From assembly GCA_028583605.1 (NCBI GenBank), contig CM053336.1, positions 26,751,170-26,815,169 on the forward strand: a stretch of 64,000 bases of DNA, read 5' to 3'. Position 1 is the first letter of the stretch, and every line of letters begins with the position of its first letter. A program made the position numbers and the translations under genes. The notes beneath the pieces are model-generated. The model did not search any database, was not told where the DNA came from, and was given only the letters and a program-made list of their open reading frames with translations. Below, piece by piece: positions 44,860 to 56,084 of this stretch. Source of the DNA: Dastarcus helophoroides. Its lineage: Eukaryota > Arthropoda > Insecta > Coleoptera > Bothrideridae.

Positions 44860-45078
44860 ACTAAAGGGCCGCTGACTTGGGTAACCCGTGTAAACTTCAG
44901 AACTTTTAAGTTTGCGCATCTTTACATGCTCACAATACCGCCTACTGTGTTCAGTTTTTGTTAGTGGTGTTTTCATACTTAACTCACTAGATTCTCTATT
45001 TTCAATCTCTCGTAAACGTTTTTTACGCTCTCAATATGTCTTACACTTTTCGCTATTTTTCATACTCTTAATATCCAT
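44860..45078 (-). pseudogene. TE-X copy A basic ORF, internal TGA
   Basis: From ATG at 45078: MDIKSMKNSEKCKTY, an in-frame TGA (45033-45031), then ERKKRLREIENRESSELS and KTEHSRRYCEHVKMRKLK. Two K/R-Tyr-x-x-x-Lys-x-x-Arg boxes (KTY-ERKKR, RRYCEHVKMRK) look like a repeated DNA-binding or nuclear-localisation motif. The same frame with the same TGA is in copy B (51437-51667), so the stop predates both copies. Function unknown. Confidence 0.5.
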
Positions 45079-45301
45079 AGCTGATAGCCTTATCCAATGA
45101 AACGTCACTGGGTTAAACGAATATGGTGCACTGCGGTGAACTGTAAACTTAACATTCTCTCATAGTTTTTATGTTGGCCTCTCGACGCCGAGAGCGCTCG
45201 ACTGGCGATCCGAGTATGTCCGACCGACCGACACCTTGTTCTTCAAGCTTGAACGAAAACCCGAAACTTCACCCCATATCTCAACATAAACATTTCCAAT
45301 G

Positions 45302-45720
45302 TTAAAATTAAATGCGAAACGTTTAAAATAAACTTAACATATAATGATGATCTACAAATCGAAGGTAATTATAACCTCATAAAAAATTTAAGTAGAGGAG
45401 GTCTCAAGTTTCCAAAAGACAGAGTCACTAATATTGTTTTATATGCCTTCATAATTTTCAATAAAATTTTAGACAACCAAGAGGATTCTCTTCTAAGTAT
45501 TTATAATAAAAGACAATTTTTATCAACAATAACATTGCAATACATTACACATTATAATTTGTTATTAGATTTGTCGCAATGTGAAATTCATAATAGTATA
45601 TTTATAGCCAAAATTATAATCAATTCTGTTATAAATACCCTATAGAAAAACTATTGTTGCAAGTCAAACGATCGGCTTGGAAAAAGAAATAAAAGAAAAT
45701 TAGCGACTCTTTCAAATTAA
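45302..45720 (+). pseudogene. P1 transposase: C-terminal end
   Basis: Open after TE-X: KCETFKINLTYND, then NLSRGGLKFPKDRVTNIVLYAFIIFNKIL (a THAP9/P C-terminal block), an in-frame TAG (45643-45645) and, after it, NDRLGKRNKRKLATLSN to TAA 45718-45720. The frame joins the coding sequence left of TE-X (CCA ACG GAG A|AA ATT), which supports the insertion boundary. Confidence 0.8.
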
Positions 45721-45994
45721 GTCTATGGCCGGCGAACCTCTAATTTAGGTCTTTCTAATACAAAATACGATTCGTTAATTCTATCTTTCAGAAACCAGAT
45801 ACAGTTGTATAAAGATCTTACAATTTATATAATAATAATATGATTAATGATGATACTGAAAAGATTGACTTATTCCCCGCTGAAATCATATTATTTTACA
45901 GAAAAACTGTGTATTGTGTATTATTTAAAAAAATATCTATTAACAATTGAATAAGAAGTAACTTAAGCAACATTTCGGGCAACTATTATACAAA
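45721..45994. other. Between P1 and the provirus
   Basis: AT-rich, no open frame. Probably P1 3' UTR and the insertion boundary of the provirus. Confidence 0.35.
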
Positions 45995-45999
45995 TTAAC

Positions 46000-46303
46000 T
46001 TTTACTTGTTGTAAGTCACTTTAAAAAATCATTTATTTGGTTACTACACGATGTAGAACTCAACTCCTACAATTCTAATACTAAACTTAGACTAACTTTA
46101 CAGGATTACATCAAATGCTTATATACTAAAAACATAGAGGTTACTTGACTAAATTTGGTAGGGAAGGTCCTCTTGTATGTTGCGTGTTGTCCATTTTCGG
46201 ATGTTTAGGCTAGGATGCCACTTATGGGTGATATTGGTAATCGACCTTCATGTCCGTTTATGGAAGATGCAATACGTAATGATATGATAACTCCTCCCTC
46301 CTT
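46000..46303 (-). mobile_element. 3' LTR and polypurine tract of errantivirus-like provirus
   Basis: On the minus strand a purine tract AAGGAGGGAGGAG (46303-46291) follows the env remnant. The LTR then begins AGTTATCATATCATTACG, an AGTTA-type start like gypsy-group LTRs. It contains GTATATAAGC (about 46120-46129, TATA-like) and AATAAA (about 46040). The inner end is a guess (about 46000). No second LTR is found near the 5' side (49.8-50.7 kb), so the provirus is truncated. Confidence 0.65.
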
Positions 46304-46620
46304 AGAATGAAGCTTCCTCCGGAAGGTTGATGCTTTTAGGGTGAGGTTGAAGTGGCCCTCTTGCTTCAAGTTCCTGGGGTTGTTCTTGTAGCCGGTATAG
46401 TTGCCTTTTTCTTAAAAATCGGAGTAAACCATAGATAGAGCAACCAATAACTGCTACGTAGATCAATACAGTCCATATACTGGGAATGTGTAGATTGACG
46501 GGGGTCTCAACGACTGGTGCGACTGGATACATCGGAATTTCTTCTAAATTTAATGTCGACCTTAAAATCTGTAAGCTGGCTTTCTTTAAATTGCATTGAA
46601 AATTTGGTAATAATAGTAGG
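46302..46620 (-). pseudogene. Errantivirus env remnant (C-terminal transmembrane part)
   Basis: About 105 codons open. The end carries a clear membrane anchor (IWTVLIYVAVIGCSIYGLLR) followed by a basic/Gln-rich cytoplasmic tail (RKRQLYRLQ). It lies just after integrase and just before the polypurine tract, where env sits in insect errantiviruses. The main body of env (surface domain, fusion peptide) is missing and a stop lies upstream. An old, inactive endogenous copy. Confidence 0.7.
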
Positions 46621-46660
46621 ACTGCCTAGAGTATTTTCGAGAAAATTTAATTTGTGTCTA

Positions 46661-47638
46661 TTAAAGAAGGTGTGACACTTTCTTTTCCTGAATGTCTTTA
46701 TTTAATTTTCCGTACAAAATTTTTAATTTTGCTTTATGATTTGTGACATAATTATTTACTAATTGTTTTTCGATTTCTACTTCAAAAGGGGAATTTGTTT
46801 CTAAATCATCATTTATGATTTCAAAGGGTTTTAATTTAGTTAAGGAGTGAGTAGTATTATTATATGCTAAAATTGAGTATTTTACTTTACTTTCGATAAA
46901 TTCATCTTTAAATTCTGCCTGATTGTTTAGCAATCTAACATGTTCTATCAAAGTTGAATGAAATCGTTCAATCAGTCCGTTAGATTCTGGATGTTGTGAG
47001 CTAATAAAGTGTATTTGAATTTTATGAAATTCTAATAATTCTTTAATCATATTATTTTTAAATTCTAATCCATTATCTGAGACAATTTGTTCGGGTATAC
47101 AATGGTGGGAAAAATACTGGATTAATTTATCTGCAACTGCAATAGCTTGTGATGAATTTAATTTATAAGCTTGAGCATATTTTGAGAAGGAATCGATTAG
47201 GGTCAGAAATTTAACATTTTCTAAGGTAATGCTGTCGATGTGTATAATTTGGAATGGTTTTACAGCAGTTGGTGTTATATTAAGTTTTAATTTAAGGGGA
47301 TGTCTATCATATTTTGTAATTTGACATATTTCACAATTGTTTATAAAGTTTTGTATTGATTTCCTTAAGTTTGGCCAATAGTATAAAGATTTTATTCTTG
47401 ATTCTGTTTCATCAATACCTCGATGATTAGTTTTACCTTCGTGATAATTTGTGATTACTTCTTTAATTTCATCATCTGTACAAACGTCTACTAATTTTTT
47501 ATTACATTTAATCACGTCAATTTGAGAATTTTTAAAATATCTCTGCAAAACAATACTAAATTTTTCATATAATGGGTTTTCGAAATAAATGTGATACTTA
47601 ACTTTTGGTACAATAAATTCTTTTATAAAATTAATCAT
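46661..47638 (-). pseudogene. Errantivirus pol: integrase
   Basis: 325 codons. N-terminal zinc region H-x-H...C-x2-C (NYHEGKTNHRG ... YYWPNLRKSIQNFINNCEIC). DDE core: HIDSITLENVKFLTLIDSFSK (Asp), QIVSDNGLEFKN (Asp), HPESNGLIERFHST (Glu). Then a C-terminal tail. All catalytic residues are visible, so this segment alone looks intact, but it is separated from RT by frame breaks. Confidence 0.9.
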
Positions 47639-47749
47639 TTAAATCTCTTTCAAAATTATTTTTTGAAAATTGTACTAGAATTCGTTGTTTAGAGTTAAAT
47701 TAATTGGTAATTAAAGGTTTTGATGGTGCAAAATTTACTTCTGAAATAA

Positions 47750-47980
47750 TTATTTGATTGTTGCTTGTTCTGATATAGGGATGTTAATAATAGGGTTTTC
47801 AATATTTGAATGAATGGTTTCGTTGTCATCAATATCTTTTATTACAACTGGTGATTGTTCTGGTTCGACTATCATTGATTCTGTTTCAATTCTATTCTCT
47901 AATTCTTTATTGAATCCTTCCATATATTGATAGATATCAAATGGTTTATCTTCAATGGCATTTAATTCGATTCTGGACAA
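47750..47980 (-). pseudogene. Errantivirus pol: linker between RNase H and integrase
   Basis: 76 acidic codons (MSRIELNAIEDKPFDIYQYM...) in the right order between RNase H and integrase. This resembles the variable connection domain. Frame-disrupted on both sides. Confidence 0.6.
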
Positions 47981-48023
47981 AGCATTTGCACTTTTGTTTA
48001 ATTTTTTATAAATTATTTCGAAA

Positions 48024-49151
48024 TCATACTTTTAACCTCCATCTGACTAATTTAGAGTTAGGTTCTTTCAAAGAGAATAACCATTGTAGTGGTTTATGAT
48101 CGGTTATAATTTTAAATTTGCGTCCGAAAAGATATGGTCTAAAATATTTAGTAGCCCATACGATAGCAAGTAATTCTTTTTGTATTGTAGAATAATTTGT
48201 TTCTGAATCGTTAAGTATTCTTCTAGCATAAGCTATGGGAAGATCAGAACCTATTTTACCTTGAGAATGTACTTCTCCAATTGCAAAATTAATAGCATCT
48301 GTAGTTAAGTTAAAGGCTTTGGAAAAATCTGGGTATACTAATAAGGGTTCATTAATTAATAAATTTTTGCAAAATTCGAAACATTGTTTGTATTCAGGGT
48401 TTTTAATATCAATAACACTATCTTTTTTCAAGCATTTAGTTAGTGGTTTTGTGATTTTTGCAAAGTCTTTGATAAATTTTCTATAATAACCTAATAATCC
48501 TAAGAATCCTTTAATTTGTTTTGTTGTTTTGGGAATTGGATAATTTATAATGGCTTTTATCTTATCTGGGTTTGGTTTAACACCTTCAGGAGTTATAATA
48601 TGACCTAGATACGAAACTTCTTTTCTTAAAAATTCGGACTTATCTAATTGGATTTTAAAATTGGAATTTCTTAATCTCTCGAAAACTTCCTTTAATCTAA
48701 TAATATGTTCTTGTAAGCTAGTGCTAAAAATTATAATGTCGTCTAAATAAACTAAACATTTTTCATTTTGGATACCTCGTAAGATATTATCCATTGTTCT
48801 CTGAAAAGTAGCGGGTGCATTTTTTAAACCAAATGGCATTCTAAGAAATTCGTAATGACCATTTTCTGTGTTAAACGCGGTTTTCTGAATATCATCTTCA
48901 GCCATTTCTATCTGGTGAAATCCTGAAGCAAGATCTAATGTCGAAAAATATTGGCATTTTCCTAATTTATCCAATAAGTCTGTGATATTTGGCAAAGGGT
49001 ACTTGTCATCAATAGTTTTTTCGTTTAATTTGCGGTAATCTATGACTACTCGCCATTTACGTTTACCAGAGGCGTCTAATTGTTTTGGAACTATCCAGAA
49101 AGGGGAAGACCATGGGAAATGTGATGGCCTAATAATTTTTTGATTTAACAT
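48024..49151 (-). pseudogene. Errantivirus pol: reverse transcriptase and RNase H
   Basis: 375 codons. RT blocks in order: [55 protein letters not shown] (catalytic Asp), [30 protein letters not shown] (YLDD), [11 protein letters not shown]. Then RNase H with [29 protein letters not shown] and [10 protein letters not shown]. Gypsy/17.6 group by overall pattern. Neighbouring pieces are in different frames, so the polyprotein is broken. Confidence 0.92.
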
Positions 49152-49249
49152 TTTTTAAATCTGTTCTTTAACTTCTTTTTTGTGAATTTCCGGATACCTA
49201 TATGCTTTCGTATAAACCGGCAATTCGTCTTTAGTTTCAATGAAATGTT

Positions 49250-49768
49250 TTACTTTGTAAATGTTAATTGATTTTCATCAAAATAAAATATATCGGAATA
49301 CTGTTTTTTTACTTTACCTGTAGCTCTTTTTTCTTCATCGTTCATGTGTTTCATGCGAATTTTTGAAAAACCAAAGTGAGCTTTTTGAGTTTCCACGAAA
49401 TTCAAGTTCAGACTATTGACATATTCGGCGTATTTCAGCGAATTGTTCAACTTAAACAGGCTTTCTTAAATTAACCGGAACTTCCTTTTCAGATGAATTC
49501 GCTATAATACATATTGTTTGAAATTTTTTACTGTAGCAATACATTCTGGCATCTCTAAAAGTTCATTTTTAATATGAGGAATAATTACATCTCTTTCTTT
49601 TACAATTTCAATATTTAATTTTATTACCTGCTCCGTTCGCGGTTGCACTAATATACAATTAGTGTTAACGATCGATCTTTTAAATTGTGACTTTGGTATG
49701 CGATTTGGGGTGATTACAAAATTATTTTCCGGATCAATTGATGCTCGAAACAGATTAAGATTGTCCAT
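49250..49768 (-). pseudogene. Errantivirus pol: protease-RT connection, broken
   Basis: Two pieces: 49768-49502 (MDNLNLFRASIDPENNF ... VLVQPRTEQVIKL, like the protease end/connection) and 49450-49250 (RMKHMNDEEKRA ... YSDIFYFDENQLTFTK, the lead into RT). No gag or clear DSG protease active site is seen upstream, so the 5' part is lost. Confidence 0.7.
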
Positions 49769-49799
49769 ACCTAAATAAACATTGGAATTGATCGTGAAA

Positions 49800-50690
49800 A
49801 TTTATAGCATACCTCAGTCAAAAACATTGGCAAAATGATACCCTTTAGTAGATTTTAAGGCAGGTTTTACATCAGAAGCATTTAATTTTCTAAGATAAGT
49901 GCAGCTTTCAAATAAAAATAATTATCTGATCTGTAATTTTTCAAGTCAGGAAGTATTTAGAATATAGCAGTACCATAATTATGACTCTAGACTCCGAATG
50001 AATTAGATGGGGAAATTATATGGAGCTAGGTACAAAAGCATAAGTATTTATGTTTGCATGCTTAATGAATTACGGAAAATATCATTAGAGTATTTTTTTA
50101 TTTAGGCCATTAACAGTGAACAAAGCAATTATTGAAAGAAATTGGATTTATCCTTGCTAACGTCACATTTGATGGATATGCAATTAATATTAGTGGGATG
50201 GATTGCAGGAAGGCTCATGGCAGATTACATGATAAAATTAGTATGACATTTTTGCACTGAAAAAATAACAAAAAATAGTAAGACATAAATGAGAAATAGA
50301 AGGGATTCATTTAGGCAAAAAATTCTGAAAACAACAGATTTTCCTTCTTAAACAAAAAAAAATAAATGTTAGGTTAGTTAGTCAATTGTTAAGCTAGATG
50401 GTATTTTGTATCCTAAATTATTGCCCTTTAAATAATAATAATTTAGTATATTTTTGCCTTATATATACATTTTTTGATGACATTTGTTTTGCTTCATAAA
50501 AAAATTTCGTGTTAAAGTATAATTCAACAATAAATTTACATAATTGCACTCAGTGATCATCCAAAATATCTTTTTGCATTTCACTTGAAAAAAATAGATT
50601 TCCTAATTACTGAATATTTTATTTTGTAAAAAGGTTTTGAAATGTTTGTTTATCATCATGCAACTATACTGCCTAAACATTTTAAACATA
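49800..50690. other. Provirus 5' truncation point and P2 3' region
   Basis: AT-rich, no gag and no LTR. 50091-50690 probably includes the 3' UTR of P2. I see no gene. Confidence 0.4.
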
Positions 50691-50692
50691 AT

Positions 50693-51225
50693 CTACATAA
50701 ATTTACTAAATCTTTTGAGGAAGCGAGATACTTTCCTCTGCTCTTGGTTTTGGATATAAGTGGCAAGCATTGACCAGTAAGATGTTATGCAGTCAATTCG
50801 CTTCAATACTTTATTGGCAATGTATCCTGCAATATAGTCCACAACATTTTCTACATAAGGATTCGGTTCCCAAAATGTGTTAATATAATCATGTCCAAAA
50901 TCAAGAATCGAGTCTTTTTGGGATGGTACATCTTCTGAGGAATAAAGAAGCTTCTTCCTTGTAGAAGATACTTCCAAATTTCAAAAATACATTTTCTACT
51001 TAATTTCATGCCTAACTAACAGCCGTTCATAAGCAGTCCTAAACTGAAAAGCTTCAGGATGATTATTATAACCACCTCTAGTTCTAATAGCGCAAAAGAC
51101 TGTCTCCAAATAATCTTGGGACAATTTATAAGTCAATAAATATTTAATTCCATGGGACTGTAATTTTTCAAATAAAGGGAACATATTCTGCAGTGACATT
51201 ATGAGACCTAAAAATCCAGTTTTAA
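50693..51225 (-). pseudogene. P2 transposase: C-terminal region
   Basis: From the TE-X edge: KTGFLGLIMSLQNMF, then KYLLTYKLSQDYLETVFCAIR, then GGYNNHPEAFQFRTAYERLLVRHEIK, all hallmark blocks of THAP9/P C-termini. After a frame break come VVDYIAGYIANKVLKRIDC and the end FLKRFSKFM. Joins NGQRR of the core exon, giving the usual RRKTGFLG reading across the TE-X insertion. Confidence 0.85.
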
Positions 51226-54200
51226 CATTGGAAATGTTTATGTTGAGATATGGGGTGAAGTTTCGGGTTTTCGTTCAAGCTTGAGAGAACAAGGTGTCGG
51301 TCGGTCGGACATACTCGAATCGCCAGTCGAGCGCTCTCGGCGTCGAGAGGCCGGTATGAAAACTATGTTTACAGTTCACCGCAGAGTACCATATTCGTTT
51401 AATCCAGTGACGTTTCATTGGATAAGGCTATCAGCTATGGATATTAAGAGTATGAAAAATAGCGAAAAGTGTAAGACATATTGAGAGCGTAAAAAACGTT
51501 TACGAGAAATTGAAAATAGAGAATCTAGTGAGTTAAGTACGAAACCACCGCTAACAAAAACTGAACACAATAGGGGGTATCGTGAGCATGTAAAGATGCG
51601 CAAACTTAAAGGTTCTGAAGTTTACACGGGTTACCCAAGTCAGCGGCCTTTAAGTGAGGGGTTATAATTCCATTATTATGCTGTAAACTCTTACCCTAAA
51701 TCCAATTCACGTACTGTCTTGAAGTACTCAGAAAACGAATGTGGTAAAATATCTGCACTTATAATTTTTAGGGCTCAAATAAATGTATATTACTTTTACA
51801 ATAAAGTTGACAAATTTTTGCTTGTAGATAAATATATTTTAATATTTCATTGTTTTCGCTTTGTAGTAAAATATTTCTTTCAAGAGCCATTAGCAAAGAT
51901 AAACATTGCAGAAATAACCTTAAAAATAGAAAAAAATCGAAAGAAAAATATTTGAATATTCAAGTTTTCACTCGAAATCTCAAGTCGAATACTTCGATAT
52001 TAAAGTCGAAATTAAAAAAAAATAGCTAAATAAGGCCAAAATTTTGAATTCAGAAAAGTTGCGAGAAAAACAGTAAAAAAAATAGACAATTTTAGGAAAA
52101 TATTCCAAGATTTCAAAAAATTCATAATGTTCTAAAATTTTAAAACATATGTCAACATTTTGAGGATAAAGATAAAATTTTGCAACTAAATCAAAATCAT
52201 TTAAAAAAAAATTAAAATATTTCATTTAAAGTCAAGATTTTAAATAAATGACTTGTGTTCTTAAAAAAAGAATCTAGATTAAATTTAAAACCTTAAAAAT
52301 AAAAAACTAAAGCTTTAACACTGGTTGAAATCTTTATTGGTGTTGGAAATAAAAGTAGAAAGTAAAGTTTGAATTTTGGGATTTTAAAATTTAAGGAAAC
52401 TCACCACTCATAATTTAATAAAAAAGGGGATCTTAAATTTCGAAAAAAAAGTTGACATTACAAAATTTGAATGAAAAATCTTGAGTTTTCGAGTTTATAT
52501 ATTTATAATTTTAAGAATTTTTTAAGCTGTCACAATTTCGAAAATAAGTCAAAATCTTTAGAAATATTTAGAATTTATTATTTAACATGAAAATTTTAAA
52601 CAAAACGTAAATATTTATTGGCAGTTTAAGAAAGAAAAATGACATTTTGAAAGGTTGAGGAATTTTATGAAAAAGTCATAATTTCAAGAAAATACTCTAT
52701 ATTTATTTTTTTAATGCAATATCTTGGGTTAGACTCGCAAGACTGATGTTCAAATTTTAAATCCGTTTGAAATCCGAAGTTTTAAGAAAAAAAAAACACA
52801 AGAATTGCAAGTTTAATGTAAAAATTTGGAAATTGTGGAAGAAATTATTAAATTTCGGAAAAACCCAAAATTTGTGTTTATATTTATTTTGAAAGCTTAA
52901 GCGCATAATTTTGTAAAGAAGAGTAAAAATAAGAGTAAAATAGATTTCTAGACGATTTTCGTTAGGTTAGAAAATTTTAACCTCTCTGGATAAATAAGAC
53001 GTCAAAATGACCCTTGACAGATCAACCAAAATAGTCAATAAGTAATCGAATGCCGGGTTCGCTACGTTCTCTTCTAAAAAACTTACAGCACACTTGATGA
53101 CTTTTTCATTTGAACATCCGATAAAATTTTAACTGACATACATTGAAATTTACTAATTCAATCAGATTCACTCTGTCAATATTAAACGGCTCGAGATAAT
53201 TATATACCATATCTGTTACTAATTTAAAGCCCTCATCGCCTCCCATTTTTGTTTTTAGATTTATTTAAGTGGTTAGTTTATTACGACAAGCGTATTTTTG
53301 ATATTAGGAAATTTCATTATCTTTGCGATTCTGTGGAAGGAGATTCAAGTGACGTTATTGAATCATTGTCATTATCAGCTAATTATTATTATTAATTAAT
53401 TATGCAATAGAGTTGCTGCAAGACCGCTTTAAAATAAAAGAACAGGTCACAACCGTGCTAAACTTTTTTTAATTTAGAAGAACCACACAACCCGGTCTAA
53501 GACAACTAATTAACTGTAATAAAGGTTTTAGAGCTTTCGGCAAAAAAGGGAATTACTTTTATTTATCATTCCCATAAGAGCGGAAAAATTAAATGATCAT
53601 GCAAAGCGAAAATGGCAATCAGTACAACCAATACAGCTCTAGTTTTAAAGAAATAGGTGTAGTAACTTTAAACAATGTCCAGCATTGTTAAATCCAGGGT
53701 GTCAAGCGACCATCATTACTTCAGCATTAGTTAAAAAATTGTAATTTTCTTGAAAAGAGTTTAAAGTAATGTAACATATGAATTAAATCACATCTAAACG
53801 AATTCACGTGTGATCTGGAATATGATAAACAAAATCACAGAACCAACCTCAATTTTTAAGATTGATAAATTTGCCATTCAACTCCCTCTAATGTTTTTTT
53901 AGATAATCCTGATTTCAATGCGAAATAATCTAAATAATATTTATTAACTGAAACAAGTTTATTTTGGAAGTAATTAGAAATTCCATTGAAATCAAAAAAA
54001 ATTAACTTTATTTTCAAGAAACTAAATTGGGTTGAATGCAGCTGGTCATTTAAAAGTCCATTCAAAGAAACAAAAATATGACATGCAATTCAAAGACCAT
54101 AAATTCTTGTCAGGAAGAACAATTACATGACCGGGGCAATAAATGTTAGGATCAAGAGAAACTGAAAACAGAATACTTTTATCCAAAGAAGAAAAGGCCA

Positions 54201-54914
54201 GGAATAACACTTTCAAGACAATTACTACTTACGAGCACCCTGTGGTCTCTTCATTGTAACGTTGCCTTTCAAAAAGGAAAGAAGGCACATTCAGTGTCAA
54301 TAAAATGATTCTTAAACTTATATCTAAGAACCACTTGTCGGAATGACAAATTTCTGAAATGTACTACTTATCCAACCAGGGGGTTCAAACAAACTGTGAA
54401 GAGCCATAAAATTTATGTGGTGTAAGACACATCTGCAAACACTTTCAACACAGTCAGCCTTAACGACATATTAATCAGTTATAAAAAAAATAAAAACTAC
54501 ACGTAATACGTATTGTTGTAAATCAATACATATTTTATGTAATTATTATTATTTACTACTTCGAAGATACAAAGATAATGGTCGGGGCGAATTTCAAGGG
54601 GTGTCGGATAACACAAGGGTCGACGTCACTAAGATTCTAGCCTTTAATCTAAATAAATAAAGGTTTCATATTTCAACACGATCGGTAAAGAGGTTATGAA
54701 ATTATTAATTAAATTATGTTTTATAACAACTTTGAAAGTCTGCAATTCGAAAAGTAAACATTTTTTATTAATTTTTTTTTTCGTAATTCGTATTTATTTA
54801 TCATTCCGAATCAACTGCCAAGCGTTGTCTTTGAAATTTGTAAATATCCTGTATAACCTTGTATGTTAAATAAAGTGTTAATTATGTTTCTATTTGGTGT
54901 TATCATTTCCAATG
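51226..54914. mobile_element. TE-X copy B (3.7 kb) inserted in P2
   Basis: Termini CATTGGAAATG (51226-51236) and CATTTCCAATG (54904-54914). Inverse of copy A over most of its length (for example, 52000-52900 is the complement of about 43500-44400). Private material at about 54060-54480. The flanks CCAACGGAG and AAAA are the same as for copy A. Confidence 0.8.
51437..51667 (+). pseudogene. TE-X copy B basic ORF, internal TGA
   Basis: MDIKSMKNSEKCKTY, TGA at 51482-51484, ERKKRLREIENRESSELS, TKTEHNRGYREHVKMRKLK, then VYTGYPSQRPLSEGL and TAA 51665-51667. Copy A has the same layout and the same TGA. Overlaps minus-strand frames, which I do not consider real. Confidence 0.5.
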
Positions 54915-56084
54915 TCTCCGTTGGCCATTAGCATTCTGAAGAGTTTCAATATATGATATAAAAGAATTAGCAATATTTCTCATCTCGTTAAAAATATCTG
55001 CTGTTAATGGTACAAGACATCCTTTTTTTGAAAACTTATTCTTACAACTAATATCTGCTATATTGTTAAATTGTAAACAAAAATTAGCCGTTGGAAGGCA
55101 ATTATCCAATATTTTTTGTAAACTTAAATCTGGAATTTTATTTAAAAAAAGCAAAGAATTGTAAACACTTTCACTCAGGACTTGCATAGCTAAACGTACA
55201 TTCATTTTAATATTTTGAAACAAAATATGTTTATTTGTTAATTTATTAGCTAGTCTTAATGCCTCCTCTTTTTGTAATTCATGTAACATTATAATATATT
55301 TCCAGTTGATGATATTAGCATATGTGGCCTTTAAAATCTGTTTATCCCCTAACGTGTTTCTTACTATTTTAATCATATGATAAAAGTCTAGGAATTCGTA
55401 GCACAGATCATTGGTGGCTGGGTTGGGAAAGTAGGGCCTAAAATGAGGGTCATATTCAAAATTTGCTCCTAAACTTGTGCACATACTTACATTATTTGAA
55501 GCTCTATCAAATGTTATTAAGTAAACCCAGGCATTACTTTTCTTTAGCAAATGAAATGCCTGTTTTAATATATTTGCACTTTCAGTTCCTGCTAATCCCC
55601 TAATCAGAAAATAACCAATTGGAACTTTCCAGTGATCATTTAAAGCTACGGCTATAAACACCAAAGCATTTGTTGCCATGGGAATATTATCATTTTGTTG
55701 TCTAACATTAACCGTTCTGATATCAACTCCACCATAAAATTCATTCTTATCATAAATAATAGATTCTTTTATGGATATTTCGTCTATGATTAAGTTAACA
55801 ACAATTTGTTTTTCTAAAGCACCAATTTTAATAGCATCAAAAGTTTCTTGTGTAAAGCCTGGAGCTCCATCCACAACTTTAAACCAATCCCGAATGGTTG
55901 CTGTATGTGGTAGGAGCTCTGACAAATACTTGCGAACATAATTATAAGCTTTTGGGGAGTAAAAATGTAAAGTTAGGGCAAAACTTCTCAAACTTGGTGA
56001 AAATCGCCTTTTTGTTTTCAATTTTCTATTCACCAAGTCTTGAATGCCAGGAGGCAGTAAGTCCTGAAACACAAAAATTTTAAA
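54915..56084 (-). pseudogene. P2 transposase: catalytic core exon
   Basis: Starts after a TTTGTGTTTCAG acceptor (56085-56096): DLLPPGIQDLVNRK, RRFSPSLRSFALTLHFYSPKAY, LPHTATIRDWFKVVDG, then LIIDEISIKESIIYDKNEFYGG (first catalytic Asp in the DEI-x-IK box), NALVFIAVALNDHWKVPIGYF, LITFDRASNNVSMCTSLGANF (second Asp), CYEFLDFYHMIKIVRNTLGD, ending ...YIETLQNANGQRR at TE-X. About 390 residues in one frame without a stop, so the core is well preserved even though the element is split. Confidence 0.9.

Larger units (their letters stand above)
40808..45301. mobile_element. TE-X copy A (4.5 kb) inserted in P1
   Basis: Termini are CATTGGAAATG (40808-40818) and its complement CATTTCCAATG (45291-45301), an 11-bp inverted repeat. 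Copy B (51226-54914) is the same element in inverted orientation with the same termini. Inside: strings shared with copy B throughout, an AAATTTCGA-type repeat block (about 43470-44600), a short basic ORF on the minus strand from 45078, and copy-A-only material at about 41240-42290 that contains a smaller TIR element. No transposase is recognised. Superfamily unknown. Confidence 0.8.
33469..45720 (+). mobile_element. P/THAP element P1, split by nested insertions
   Basis: Coding pieces in order on one strand: THAP remnant (33469-33656), linker (33681-33908, 34080-34269), catalytic core (34288-35418), [LINE with a ribozyme element inside, 35416-40236], GTP-insertion/C-terminal region (40237-40807), [TE-X, 40808-45301], last exon (45302-45720). 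Together they cover the length of a THAP9-like transposase. Multiple stops and frame changes show it is dead. Confidence 0.85.

Noticed and set aside
44912..45100. Hydrophobic 62-codon frame repeated in both TE-X copies
   Set aside because: It is antisense to the basic ORF, which has the more protein-like composition; conservation follows from the shared element.
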